DNA of 64,000 nt, taken from assembly GCA_006386115.1 (NCBI GenBank), contig VFIW01000061.1:62001-126000 (forward strand), in the 5' to 3' direction. The position numbers and the translations under genes are program-made. Positions 56,301 to 64,000 of the stretch are shown piece after piece (position 1 is the first letter of the stretch; each line of letters starts with the position of its first letter). This stretch comes from Globisporangium splendens (lineage: Eukaryota > Oomycota > Peronosporomycetes > Pythiales > Pythiaceae). The notes beneath the pieces are model-generated. The model made no database searches, was not told where the DNA came from, and worked only from the letters and a program-made list of their open reading frames with translations.

Positions 56301-58860
56301 TGACGACACCGCCACCCGATCCACCGTCAACGCAACCTCCGCCTGATCCGAGCATGCCGACCCCCGAGCGGGTCCCATAGGGCAATCCACCCGGTGCGTA
56401 GTCGCCGACTTCGTTCACTGCACTGGAGTCCGCGCCACGACCGCCGTACCCGCCGCCGCCACCGACAGAGCCAACACATTCGCCACTACCCGATCCTTGG
56501 TTGGCCAGTTCGCCCATTCCATTCGCGCTCACACTTGACTCGGCCGTCAACTCGATCGTTTCTTTCGCGCACAGCAGCACGGCGCCGGCGCGCAGAATTG
56601 CGGGATGGTTATTCTTCTGACCGATGGAAATGGAGCGACGCGCCGTCAACACCATCGTGAAATTTGCAACTGTCGCCATCTCGCTGTTGTGTAAATTGAA
56701 GTCGCGTCGCTGCTCGTTGCACGGCAGGAACGTGGACTTGGCCGACGCGATGTTCACGGCCTCCATAGTGCCCGTGATGCTAATCGAGTCACTGGAAGTG
56801 ATGCCGAAGCCACCGACCGAGACGAAGCCGCCGAGAATGGTCTCGCCGCCGCTTTCCAGCGCCAGAAATTTGGTGCTCCGCTTTGGAGTTGTCTGTGAGT
56901 CAGAATAGCTTGGAACAATCATGTCACTCGTGATGTTTGCATCGAGATGCAGGGTTTTTTTGGTCACAAAGTGGACACTCGATGCGAAACGCATCCCTGA
57001 GGTCGCGTCCATGGCGATCGACTGCGCGTTCACCTTCAAGTGTGCACTCGGGAGCAAGATGCGCGACGCGGTCGAAATTGACATATCGCGGACTAAGATG
57101 GCGAGTCTGTCGCCGTCGCCTGGCATCATCGACTGCACCAAGACCGAGTTATTGGCGACGTTCAGGTCGCCAGAAGCAAAATCCAAGTAATGCGATGACA
57201 CAATCGCACCATCATGGATCGTCAATGTCCCCAGCGACTGCGAAGATTGGTTCTCGTCACTAAGCACGACGACACTGGTCGTCGCTCCTCCGTCTGTAGC
57301 CTTCGGTGGTTGTCCATTGGCTTCATCCGGTGCTGAAGTTGCGTCCAGACGCTGCTGCATGCGGTTGCTGACCGTCAATTTCGTCTCCTGACTGCCATCC
57401 GCACGACGAAGCACACAAAAGTAGGTTCCAGCACTGCCACCAAGCGCTCGAATCTGGACTGGAGACAACGCCTTTTGCGCTGTTTTCTTGGTAAGTTCGC
57501 TTGGCGCCAGCCCACCGCCAGTCGTATCCACAGCCGAGTCGTCGAGTTGGCTCGAGATGTACGAAATGTGGACGCGACCACCGCCGCCCGCTGGAAAGCA
57601 GCCGACAACGCCACTTTTCGCCACATCGTCTCGACAGAATGCATCGCCTCCTTTCGCTTGGATCAGCCCGGCGACCGAGAGCGCCGACGCCTTCAGCAGG
57701 ATCGAACCTCCCGATCCAGCGGGCACTCCGTCCACTGCTTCATCTCCATTCGCCATGATCTTGGCGCCGTCCATGAGCACGAGATCCTTGGACGCGTAGA
57801 TGCGGATACGACCACCGCCACTGACGAAAGTGCTGCTCATGTGTGATTGTCGACTTCCGCTGCCGAATAGTAATCGCGTTGCCTGGACGCTCGGATCATC
57901 ATTACTGGCCGAAAGTGCAGGCTTTTGCGCCTGTTCCCACACGCGTGCAAGATCCCAGGACGCACTCGCCGTGTGCAGCAAGTCAGTGAGGTCTTCTGGC
58001 GTTGGCGCGACCGAGGCGTCCACCGTCTCGGACCGCACGTCAAAGAAAGATCCAAGCGATGCGTTTACGTCGTCATTCAGGACACGCCGTCCGCCGCTAC
58101 CAGCATGGCTCGCGCCGAACTGGTCACTGCCCGTGAACAATCCGCTCCGGTTTCGATACACGCCGTTATATGACGCTGCCAGCAGCGCTTTCGACTCCAT
58201 GCGAACAAACGAGGCATCGACACTAATTGCACTCGCGCGCAGAGCCGCCGATGCCTGCAGTAACAGCATCTTCCCGACGCTGAGCTCCAGTACGCAATCG
58301 TCCCCCTGCACGAGCACATCGACGCCGCTCGCGACCACGATATCACCCGCGAGGTTCCATCGACACCACAGGTCGCCCAGCGCCGCAAGCGCCGCGGCAG
58401 CTTTGTCTTCTTCTGTGCTGACTGGCGCTGCAATCGTGTCGTTGCCACTACTTCCATTGCTATCGTAGCTGCTGCTGCTGCTGCTATTGCTAGCACCGTG
58501 CGTCGTCTCCGTCGTCTCACTCTCTAGCGGCGCTTTCTTTGGACCGCATGTGAACGCCACGGACTTTGTAAACACGCACGACGCCGTCGCCGCGTTCGGC
58601 ACGCAGTAGCGCATAAAGTCCGCACAGTGCGCAACAGCCACAGGCGCATCGTCGTTCGCCGTCTTCACTGGCGCTTGCGTCGCAATCATGGGTGCAGTTG
58701 CTGCTGTCACTGCCGCGCGCTGGGGGAGCACCATCGCGGATGTCATTGACGCGCTTTGCTGTGTTTCTTGGATTGGCAGCGCGTCGGCCGTGACGACGTC
58801 ACCCACGACGACCGCTGCTGCGCTCAGCGCCGCCGCCACCGCGAGCCGCACCAGACCCAT
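53395..58860 (-). CDS. Giant secreted/membrane protein with glycine-rich ectodomain and Cys-rich module
   Basis: A 1821-residue, single-exon protein. I start at MGLVRLAVAAALSAAAVVVG because it begins a signal peptide; the frame is open to 59019. The ectodomain has repeated beta-like segments and glycine runs (GSGGGVVMLGA, CGGGGGGGRL). Near residues 1022-1087 is a cysteine-rich EGF/ephrin-receptor-like module (CAPGFGGLFCRPCKVGTY). A membrane helix follows at about 1097-1120 (IGFVLVLLGIVIFSILLGY). A long cytoplasmic part contains an Asn/Gly low-complexity stretch. Three or four more membrane helices lie between about 1665 and 1780. It recalls plant glycine-rich 'ephrin type-B receptor-like' proteins of unknown function (from memory). 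No kinase domain was seen. A surface sensor or adhesion role is inference. Confidence 0.8.
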   Translation of the reverse strand: MGLVRLAVAAALSAAAVVVGDVVTADALPIQETQQSASMTSAMVLPQRAAVTAATAPMIATQAPVKTANDDAPVAVAHCADFMRYCVPNAATASCVFTKSVAFTCGPKKAPLESETTETTHGASNSSSSSSYDSNGSSGNDTIAAPVSTEEDKAAAALAALGDLWCRWNLAGDIVVASGVDVLVQGDDCVLELSVGKMLLLQASAALRASAISVDASFVRMESKALLAASYNGVYRNRSGLFTGSDQFGASHAGSGGRRVLNDDVNASLGSFFDVRSETVDASVAPTPEDLTDLLHTASASWDLARVWEQAQKPALSASNDDPSVQATRLLFGSGSRQSHMSSTFVSGGGRIRIYASKDLVLMDGAKIMANGDEAVDGVPAGSGGSILLKASALSVAGLIQAKGGDAFCRDDVAKSGVVGCFPAGGGGRVHISYISSQLDDSAVDTTGGGLAPSELTKKTAQKALSPVQIRALGGSAGTYFCVLRRADGSQETKLTVSNRMQQRLDATSAPDEANGQPPKATDGGATTSVVVLSDENQSSQSLGTLTIHDGAIVSSHYLDFASGDLNVANNSVLVQSMMPGDGDRLAILVRDMSISTASRILLPSAHLKVNAQSIAMDATSGMRFASSVHFVTKKTLHLDANITSDMIVPSYSDSQTTPKRSTKFLALESGGETILGGFVSVGGFGITSSDSISITGTMEAVNIASAKSTFLPCNEQRRDFNLHNSEMATVANFTMVLTARRSISIGQKNNHPAILRAGAVLLCAKETIELTAESSVSANGMGELANQGSGSGECVGSVGGGGGYGGRGADSSAVNEVGDYAPGGLPYGTRSGVGMLGSGGGCVDGGSGGGVVMLGATGLILNGEIYCNGNDGANGAGGGSGGFLGLMVTDFLRGHGKISAVGGNSACAEAIITMVSDTKGASAPATATAANASNKDTSLTTSHVVPRLCGGGGGGGRLQLTGCEQSDFDKCTDGFDGNYTVAGGVSTVNIAGNGGVPVGGDGSSSKNVVAAAASGSFFGFPCAPGFGGLFCRPCKVGTYKSESNSEECLPCTNAPSNAHYSGHGSISADCDWTCDPGYSGDHCVSPLEQLLDACGGEIGFVLVLLGIVIFSILLGYACRNRKEPKYARMYSASGAKGERQHLLSSAVANSRKSRFAFLFRCFYWPRVKYEKLSERDLHEHMARIYFAGVNDRDSPLKLRLTVPEPLKPVLDDFEFKRLAMRINAELSWRTGIVSSWGEIVYKIVALLCFPFASEVLAYRRHIRVNKLKRIIGKYNHACMKGPRAKALQDAVKVGYSADYSLVYLELLNKESASSVCVPTTKIGKPSLPLVLLFAGCGTYYSPFYLDPSDLLVRSVPQCPELTTFIDEPWLMFVAELNALLRVVSREEACLVETLLPVAKFLERKMAVSAGGNGLLGGLRIYLGRFYVQDDADYGEVFKLGLFLTTGKEKKTNTTADQKSQRYARDKEPGYGGYAPNSSFGRGLDALEPGAGMRGNTSFGNSDALMYDAPGWSASSLNNANNAPLGRGGRRGSFTNSNNNNGGPGGGGTSSSSIREEALRIRSATSGSMDAGPVGNARLAGDESGLLIGPKRNLARRRRTFYEGWLGPVDASIPVPGVLISADELEDRLIDRPRRQRIESFLRLHLLPMNVRRSSWLNHAWMLNTALLTLLMVDLAITFALVVNLKCVTDGEVDHDCTASVMLPVLFVPPLTLVVSPIMGIVTIALKSSSFSRRYSVWNSLSMINVCIALMACVVQSSRLVAPWFAGPLPLLPVVALVVKSAQSFVIERFVAYQETYKRRRGWRGLMKRRVSDASVPAESP

Positions 58861-59284
58861 CGCGTGCCTTTGTAGTTGTGTGGATGGGGACGTACGTGGC
58901 GCCGTCTTCAGCTTCTCTCTGCTTCTTCTTCGCTCTCCACCGTCAACGGCAGCAGGTTCTTCTATACCTTTTTTTTTCGATGTGGGCAGAAACAGGGATG
59001 TGTGGTCCACCTGATCCACTCAAAAATGATGGTGGACACGACATAAGGTGGGCCACATGGTTTGCTTACTGTTTCCGAAATCGGTTAAACGAGATTTATT
59101 GGAAAGTGTCAAAATGTAGCCACACTAAAGTATCGGATTGATACTTCAGTTCAGCGGTGGTCTCACACAACGATGGAGAGGAAGAAAACCATGCATGGAC
59201 GATATATTTCTTAAAGGTACATTTGACACTGGACGTTGTATCTTTGCGTTGCTTTACTTGCGCTCTTGCTGTGCTTAGACTCAT
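58861..59284. other. Promoter of the large membrane protein
   Basis: 424 bases between the large gene's start and the 3' end of the first AAA gene. Nothing recognised; a T run (about 58968-58976) is present. Confidence 0.5.
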
Positions 59285-60985
59285 TTACTTCAACGAAGGA
59301 GGAGTCGTGAGCGCTTGCAGTCCATCCAGAATGGACTCGACGTCGTCAAACTCAGCACAGAGCTCTTCGATCTCCGCGGGCGTGAACTGCTTCTCGCCTT
59401 GCTCGAACGTCACATGCAAGCGATCGCTTTGCTCGCTCGTGAGCGTCGTCGTGCAGTAGTACTCGATCATCTGCTGGATGTGGTTGGCTCCCATGTAGCT
59501 CAGCAGGAGCTTCTTGTTCACACGACCTGGACGCACGAGCGCAGGGTCCAGCTTCTCAGGGTGGTTCGTCGTCATGATCACGATCCGACCGGGACAGTCG
59601 ATCACGCCATCCAACACGTTCAGGAGTCCCGAGAGGTTCAAGTGGTCGTTGCGCTGCGCGTGCTTCTTCTCGTCCTCGACAACCGCCTTCACCATCGCCG
59701 ACATGAGCTTCTCCTCGCTACCTTCTGCTTCCTCCTTCGTCGGCACAGTGGACACGACTGCGTCGTCGTCGGATGCGCTTTCATCTGACGTACGAGCGTT
59801 CACGATCGACGACGCACAATCGATGTCTTCCATCACAAACACAACATCTTCGAACGCCATTTCAATTGGGGTATCAAGGCCCTGGACAGCAAACTTCATA
59901 TCGAAAAGCGCATCCAGCAACTCCTGGTTCGTCTTGATCTTCCCCAAGGAGATCGTCACGATGTGGCGCTTCGTGTGCTGTGCTACAGCTTTGATCAGAC
60001 TGGTCTTCCCCGTGCCTGGTGGACCGTGGAGCAGGAGACCGAGCTTGTATGGGAAGCCCTTGATGGCGAACTTGCCGGACTTGTTGGTGAAGTTGTCCAG
60101 CAACTGGAGCACCTGCTCCTTCTCTTCAAAGAAGAGGTTGTCGAAGGTCTTCTCTTCGCCGAGCGCGTAGCGTTTGTACGCGACTGTCGAGGTCTCCGAT
60201 TCTGAAGATGTGCCCTTGGTGCCAGCCTGAATGTAAAAGTATCGAGACTTGTCCTCGATGTGCTTCTTGCGCTCGCTTTCGCGGTAGTTGTTGAACGCCT
60301 TCTCGATGATCGCGTCAATGCGGTCCGAAGCGTCCGGCAGCGACGATTGGAACTTGAACTTGACTTTCGTTTCCTTGAGTCCCTTGGTCTCACCGCCAGA
60401 CTCGGGGGTCTCGATTTCGTGCATGAACTGCACACCTTCTTCGACCTCGATCCATTCGTTCAACGTCGGCATCGCTTCCACCGCAAGTTTGCTCACTTCG
60501 CCGTAGTAGAAGTCATCGTCTTCATCGTCGTCATCGGCCTCAGTGGACATGCTGCTGGTGACAGAGCGCGAGTCGTCGTCGTCGAGACTCTTGACGACGT
60601 CTCCGTCAACGCGGTTGTGTTTCTTCTTCTTCTTCTTCTCGAGCAGCTCGTACTGCGCGCTCATGTTCTTCAACGTGAGGATGTCCGACAGGTAGATCGA
60701 GATCGCTTTCTGCAGCAAGTGGTTCTTCTGTTCGTAGTCCCAGACCTTGCCGTACTGGTTGAAGCGCTGGGTGATCTCAATCACTCGCGTCACGAGGTTG
60801 GCGTCTTTGCTTTGGAAGAAGTAGTTGTAGAGCGTCGTGAAGATGGACTGCTGGGTGCCTTGCACGTACGTCATGAACCGCTGGATCAACAGCGGCACCA
60901 TCATGCAGAGCATCGTGTCGACGACGATGTTGTTCGTCCGGAACGTGTTGATCAGCCCGAATTCGATCGCCGTGGAGCTGCTCAT
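59285..60985 (-). CDS. BCS1-like AAA ATPase, copy 1
   Basis: A 566-residue, intronless AAA protein. An N-terminal hydrophobic segment (about residues 22-40, VVDTMLCMMVPLLIQRFM) fits a membrane anchor as in BCS1-like proteins. A low-complexity lysine run near 115 and an acidic run (EADDDDEDDDFYYG) near 150 interrupt the N-terminal domain. Walker A is GPPGTGKT (about 320), Walker B VVFVMEDID (about 380), and the sensor/arginine-finger region reads TTNHPEKLDPALVRPGRV. BCS1 folds or moves proteins across the mitochondrial inner membrane; plant relatives occur elsewhere too, so location is open. Two stretches are identical in DNA to copy 2 (59799-60256 and 59460-59641). Confidence 0.88.
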   Translation of the reverse strand: MSSSTAIEFGLINTFRTNNIVVDTMLCMMVPLLIQRFMTYVQGTQQSIFTTLYNYFFQSKDANLVTRVIEITQRFNQYGKVWDYEQKNHLLQKAISIYLSDILTLKNMSAQYELLEKKKKKKHNRVDGDVVKSLDDDDSRSVTSSMSTEADDDDEDDDFYYGEVSKLAVEAMPTLNEWIEVEEGVQFMHEIETPESGGETKGLKETKVKFKFQSSLPDASDRIDAIIEKAFNNYRESERKKHIEDKSRYFYIQAGTKGTSSESETSTVAYKRYALGEEKTFDNLFFEEKEQVLQLLDNFTNKSGKFAIKGFPYKLGLLLHGPPGTGKTSLIKAVAQHTKRHIVTISLGKIKTNQELLDALFDMKFAVQGLDTPIEMAFEDVVFVMEDIDCASSIVNARTSDESASDDDAVVSTVPTKEEAEGSEEKLMSAMVKAVVEDEKKHAQRNDHLNLSGLLNVLDGVIDCPGRIVIMTTNHPEKLDPALVRPGRVNKKLLLSYMGANHIQQMIEYYCTTTLTSEQSDRLHVTFEQGEKQFTPAEIEELCAEFDDVESILDGLQALTTPPSLK

Positions 60986-61753
60986 GGTTGCTGGCAGAGT
61001 GTTCTAGAGAGAGAGAGAGAGAGAGAGGACGTGGCAGTTTTGGAGTTGGCTGCTTAACAGGAAGCAAATTTGGAAATGAGGCTGTTGTTTAAAGTGCCTC
61101 TGAGACGAGCGTCACCTTGCATCTTTCCTTGCAAGCCGACAGTGTCGCGCAGCTGTTGCCACAACGTATGAGAGTGATGGTGCAACCTTCCTTCATGATG
61201 TGGCAGGAGTGGTGGTGAAGCCGCAACTCTTCTTCGCCACCAATCAGCGAGTTGAACCCATTGGTCCATCTCCATGATCATCACTCATGGAATCGGCGTT
61301 AAAATCAGATGTTGCCGCACTCTCCCACATCAAAAGACTGGCAGCATCGTGTGTAAAAGGCGCTGTTCTCCCACGAAATGATTTCAAACTCTTTTAGTCG
61401 TCGCCATATTTGAAGGGATATTATATGGCACAAGAGATGCTCATACCGGGAAAGATGGGTTAAAAATTGGCTTTCGACCATCATTCACATTGGACTACTG
61501 CTGGTCGCTGGAAAGACGCCAGTAGCTTTTCAACCCAGATGAAAAAAACCAGCAGCGCCAACACACCTGACGTCACGCGCTGCTGTCTCGCGCTGGCCAA
61601 TAAAGTAGCGGTGTCTACAGTGGAACAATGGAACAATGGAAGAATCGAGATCCACAGCGAAGAATCGACGGACGTTGAGGCTCCAGACTGTCGGCCTCAT
61701 TTTCCAATTTGCCGCCAACGTACCACTACCGTTGGCAACAACCAAGCAAGCAT
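60986..61753. promoter_or_regulatory. Shared spacer between divergent AAA genes
   Basis: 768 bases holding both promoters. A GA run lies 20 bases upstream of copy 1. The centre of the inverted repeat, at 61395, falls here. No conserved arms were seen within the spacer itself. Confidence 0.5.
61006..61028. repeat. GA dinucleotide microsatellite
   Basis: About 11 units just upstream of the AAA copy 1 start codon; purine tract in a likely 5' leader. Confidence 0.9.
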
Positions 61754-63496
61754 ATGAGCATGAACGCGACCGCGCTGAACTCGACAAGCTCCGACGCGAT
61801 GGCTGCGCCGCTGTCGCTGGAAAACCTCGTTGCGAGCGTGAGCACGGGGATCGCCGTGATCGATGCGCTCGTGTGCATGGTCTTGACGCTGTTCGTGCAG
61901 CAACTCGTTGGCATCCTGCAAGGCTCTGGCGAAACATCGCTGTTCTCCAAGCTGTACGACTGGATCTTCGCACGCCACGACAAGAACGAAATCACTCGCG
62001 TGATCGAGATCACACAGCGCTTCAACGAGTACGGCAACAAGTTGTGGGACTATGAGCAGAAGAACCACCTGCTGCAAAAGGCGATCTCGCTGTATCTGTC
62101 CGATATCATCGACCTCCGCAACAAAGACGCCAACTACGACCTCATGGAGGGATCCAAGAACAAGAAGAAGAAACAGTCGCGAGTGGGCAGCAACGCCAAA
62201 TGCTTCGACAACGACTCGTGTGATGGGGATACGAGCGTGTCTTCGTTCTCGGACGACGGCTCGGAGGAAGACGACGACGCGTACTACGGTGTCGTCGACA
62301 AACTCAATGTGGAGGTGATGCCACCAGTGAACACCTGGGTGACCGTCATGAAGGGCGTGCAGTTCATGCACGAGGTTGCCGCACCAGCCGAGTCTGGCGA
62401 GTCGAAGGGACCCCGCGAGTCCAAGGTCCGCTTCATTTTCACGTCGTCTGCTCCTAACGGCTCGGAACTCATCGACGTGTTCATCAACAAAGCGTACTCT
62501 AAGTACCAAGAAGACGAGCGAAAGAAGTACGTTGAGGACAAGTCTCGATACTTTTACATTCAGGCTGGCACCAAGGGCACATCTTCAGAATCGGAGACCT
62601 CGACAGTCGCGTACAAACGCTACGCGCTCGGCGAAGAGAAGACCTTCGACAACCTCTTCTTTGAAGAGAAGGAGCAGGTGCTCCAGTTGCTGGACAACTT
62701 CACCAACAAGTCCGGCAAGTTCGCCATCAAGGGCTTCCCATACAAGCTCGGTCTCCTGCTCCACGGTCCACCAGGCACGGGGAAGACCAGTCTGATCAAA
62801 GCTGTAGCACAGCACACGAAGCGCCACATCGTGACGATCTCCTTGGGGAAGATCAAGACGAACCAGGAGTTGCTGGATGCGCTTTTCGATATGAAGTTTG
62901 CTGTCCAGGGCCTTGATACCCCAATTGAAATGGCGTTCGAAGATGTTGTGTTTGTGATGGAAGACATCGATTGTGCGTCGTCGATCGTGAATGCCCGCGG
63001 AGCCGACGATACTGCCGGCATGAGCGACAAGGACAAGCGCATGCTCTCGAGCCAGAAGAAGGCTATGGAGAAGGACGACGACGACCTCGATCGCATCATG
63101 GACGGCATCATTGGTCCGAGCATGAAACCAAAGGAGAAAAGCGACAAGTTGAACCTCTCGGGACTCCTGAACGTGTTGGATGGCGTGATCGACTGTCCCG
63201 GTCGGATCGTGATCATGACGACGAACCACCCTGAGAAGCTGGACCCTGCGCTCGTGCGTCCAGGTCGTGTGAACAAGAAGCTCCTGCTGAGCTACATGGG
63301 AGCCAACCACATCCAGCAGATGATCGAGTATTACTGCGCCACGACGTTCACTGCGACCGCGGCCGCACGACTCGGTGATATCATTGCCTCGAGCACGAAG
63401 AAGTTCACACCCGCAGAGGTCGAAGAAGCGTGTGCAGAGTTTGATGATGTGGATTCGATTCTTAATGGGCTCGCAAAGCAGGCAGCGATGGTGTGA
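61754..63496 (+). CDS. BCS1-like AAA ATPase, copy 2
   Basis: A 580-residue, intronless paralogue of the gene at 59285-60985, in opposite orientation. Start MSMNATALNSTSSDAMA; the frame is open to 61709 but this start matches the length of copy 1 better. Hydrophobic anchor at about 26-46 (AVIDALVCMVLTLFVQQLVG). Walker A GPPGTGKT at about 337, Walker B VVFVMEDID at about 398, arginine-finger region RPGRVNKK near 500. The acidic insert is present (DDGSEEDDDAYYG). The loop after Walker B, DDTAGMSDKDKRML through KPKEKSDK, is completely different from copy 1 though equal in length. Same predicted chaperone/translocase ATPase role. Confidence 0.88.
   Translation: MSMNATALNSTSSDAMAAPLSLENLVASVSTGIAVIDALVCMVLTLFVQQLVGILQGSGETSLFSKLYDWIFARHDKNEITRVIEITQRFNEYGNKLWDYEQKNHLLQKAISLYLSDIIDLRNKDANYDLMEGSKNKKKKQSRVGSNAKCFDNDSCDGDTSVSSFSDDGSEEDDDAYYGVVDKLNVEVMPPVNTWVTVMKGVQFMHEVAAPAESGESKGPRESKVRFIFTSSAPNGSELIDVFINKAYSKYQEDERKKYVEDKSRYFYIQAGTKGTSSESETSTVAYKRYALGEEKTFDNLFFEEKEQVLQLLDNFTNKSGKFAIKGFPYKLGLLLHGPPGTGKTSLIKAVAQHTKRHIVTISLGKIKTNQELLDALFDMKFAVQGLDTPIEMAFEDVVFVMEDIDCASSIVNARGADDTAGMSDKDKRMLSSQKKAMEKDDDDLDRIMDGIIGPSMKPKEKSDKLNLSGLLNVLDGVIDCPGRIVIMTTNHPEKLDPALVRPGRVNKKLLLSYMGANHIQQMIEYYCATTFTATAAARLGDIIASSTKKFTPAEVEEACAEFDDVDSILNGLAKQAAMV
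62534..62991. repeat. 458-base tract identical to AAA copy 1
   Basis: Reverse complement of 59799-60256 (positions sum to 122790); no difference seen. Covers Walker A and B. Confidence 0.9.
63149..63330. repeat. 182-base tract identical to AAA copy 1
   Basis: Reverse complement of 59460-59641, same axis as the first tract. Covers sensor and arginine-finger codons. Confidence 0.9.
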
Positions 63497-64000
63497 GTTC
63501 GTAGCGGAAGGATAGATATGTTGAGGAAAACAGACGTAAGCTTGTATTGTGATTAAGTAAATATACCTTGAAACAAACGGAACAATTATTGTGCTTTGAA
63601 CTGCAGCGAAGCGATTGAGTCCACACATTTGGGTGCGAGCGATTGACGGTGAAGAGAACTACAGATCTCGTTGAGCGCACTTGCTTAGGGCAGCGAGTGA
63701 GAAACAGCTCAAACGCAGGAACGACACGGAAGGAATGGAAAATGGAATGCACTGAAGTGGATCTCCAGTGTTTTTGTGGTACCAGTGTTTATGAAATTTG
63801 GCAAACTGACAAAATATGTCACTCAATTAAATTCGAGAGAAGTTTTGCTCCACTAAAAGGATTTTCTCCCACTGTCTTCTATGCGAGGCTGACTGTTCCT
63901 CGGATCCTAGTTTAGAGACGTACCACCTAAACCTAGACTCCCGTTCTGCAAACCAACCCAAGTGTGTTCCAGAAGGCAACTTGCCCCATTTCCAATTCGA
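63497..64000. other. 3' flank of AAA copy 2
   Basis: About 500 bases to the window end; AT-richer; nothing recognised. Confidence 0.55.

Noticed and set aside
62585..63628. 347-codon minus-strand frame opposite AAA copy 2
   Set aside because: Shadow frame of the AAA coding sequence; its twin appears opposite copy 1 only because the DNA is identical.

Overview
The window looks like nuclear DNA of an oomycete, most likely a Phytophthora-like member of the Peronosporales. The reasons are short (50-125 nt) GT..AG introns in compact genes, about 50% GC, very small intergenic gaps, GH5 and subtilisin enzymes on both strands, and a large lineage-expanded protein family typical of that group. The species cannot be told from sequence alone. 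No tRNA, rRNA or CRISPR was seen.

Layout. At 1-2709 two near-identical secreted subtilisin genes stand head to head in an inverted duplication; the left one runs off the window. From 3251 to 53004 lies an array of about 19 copies of one gene family, interrupted by two duplicated GH5 glycoside hydrolase genes (7004-8993 and 11692-13582) and by a retroelement-rich stretch (about 30216-33010). At 53395-58860 is a giant single-exon membrane protein with a glycine-rich ectodomain. At 59285-63496 two divergent BCS1-like AAA ATPase genes form a second large inverted repeat.

The array family. Each copy encodes an acidic N-terminus, a lysine/arginine-rich segment running into a leucine-heptad coiled coil (bZIP-like, but without the usual basic-region asparagine), a second basic coiled coil, and a C-terminal half that I read as START-like. 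The two introns are phase 0 and at the same places in most copies. Databases often label such oomycete proteins 'M96 mating-specific protein family' or bZIP/START-like; I use those names from memory and as inference. Fifteen copies look intact, one keeps only the DNA-binding-like exon, and three are broken. Both strands are used. By reading, copies at 35375 and 38194 share 417 identical bases across an intron, copies at 40779 and 43492 share about 420 bases with two differences, and copies at 27288 and 38194 share 3' flanks. This points to ongoing duplication and gene conversion.

How the genes work together is not shown by the sequence. The array could supply a set of regulators that share a dimerising coiled coil but differ in N-terminal and ligand-like domains; that is inference. 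The protease and GH5 genes are secreted or membrane-anchored enzymes and appear to be neighbours rather than partners.
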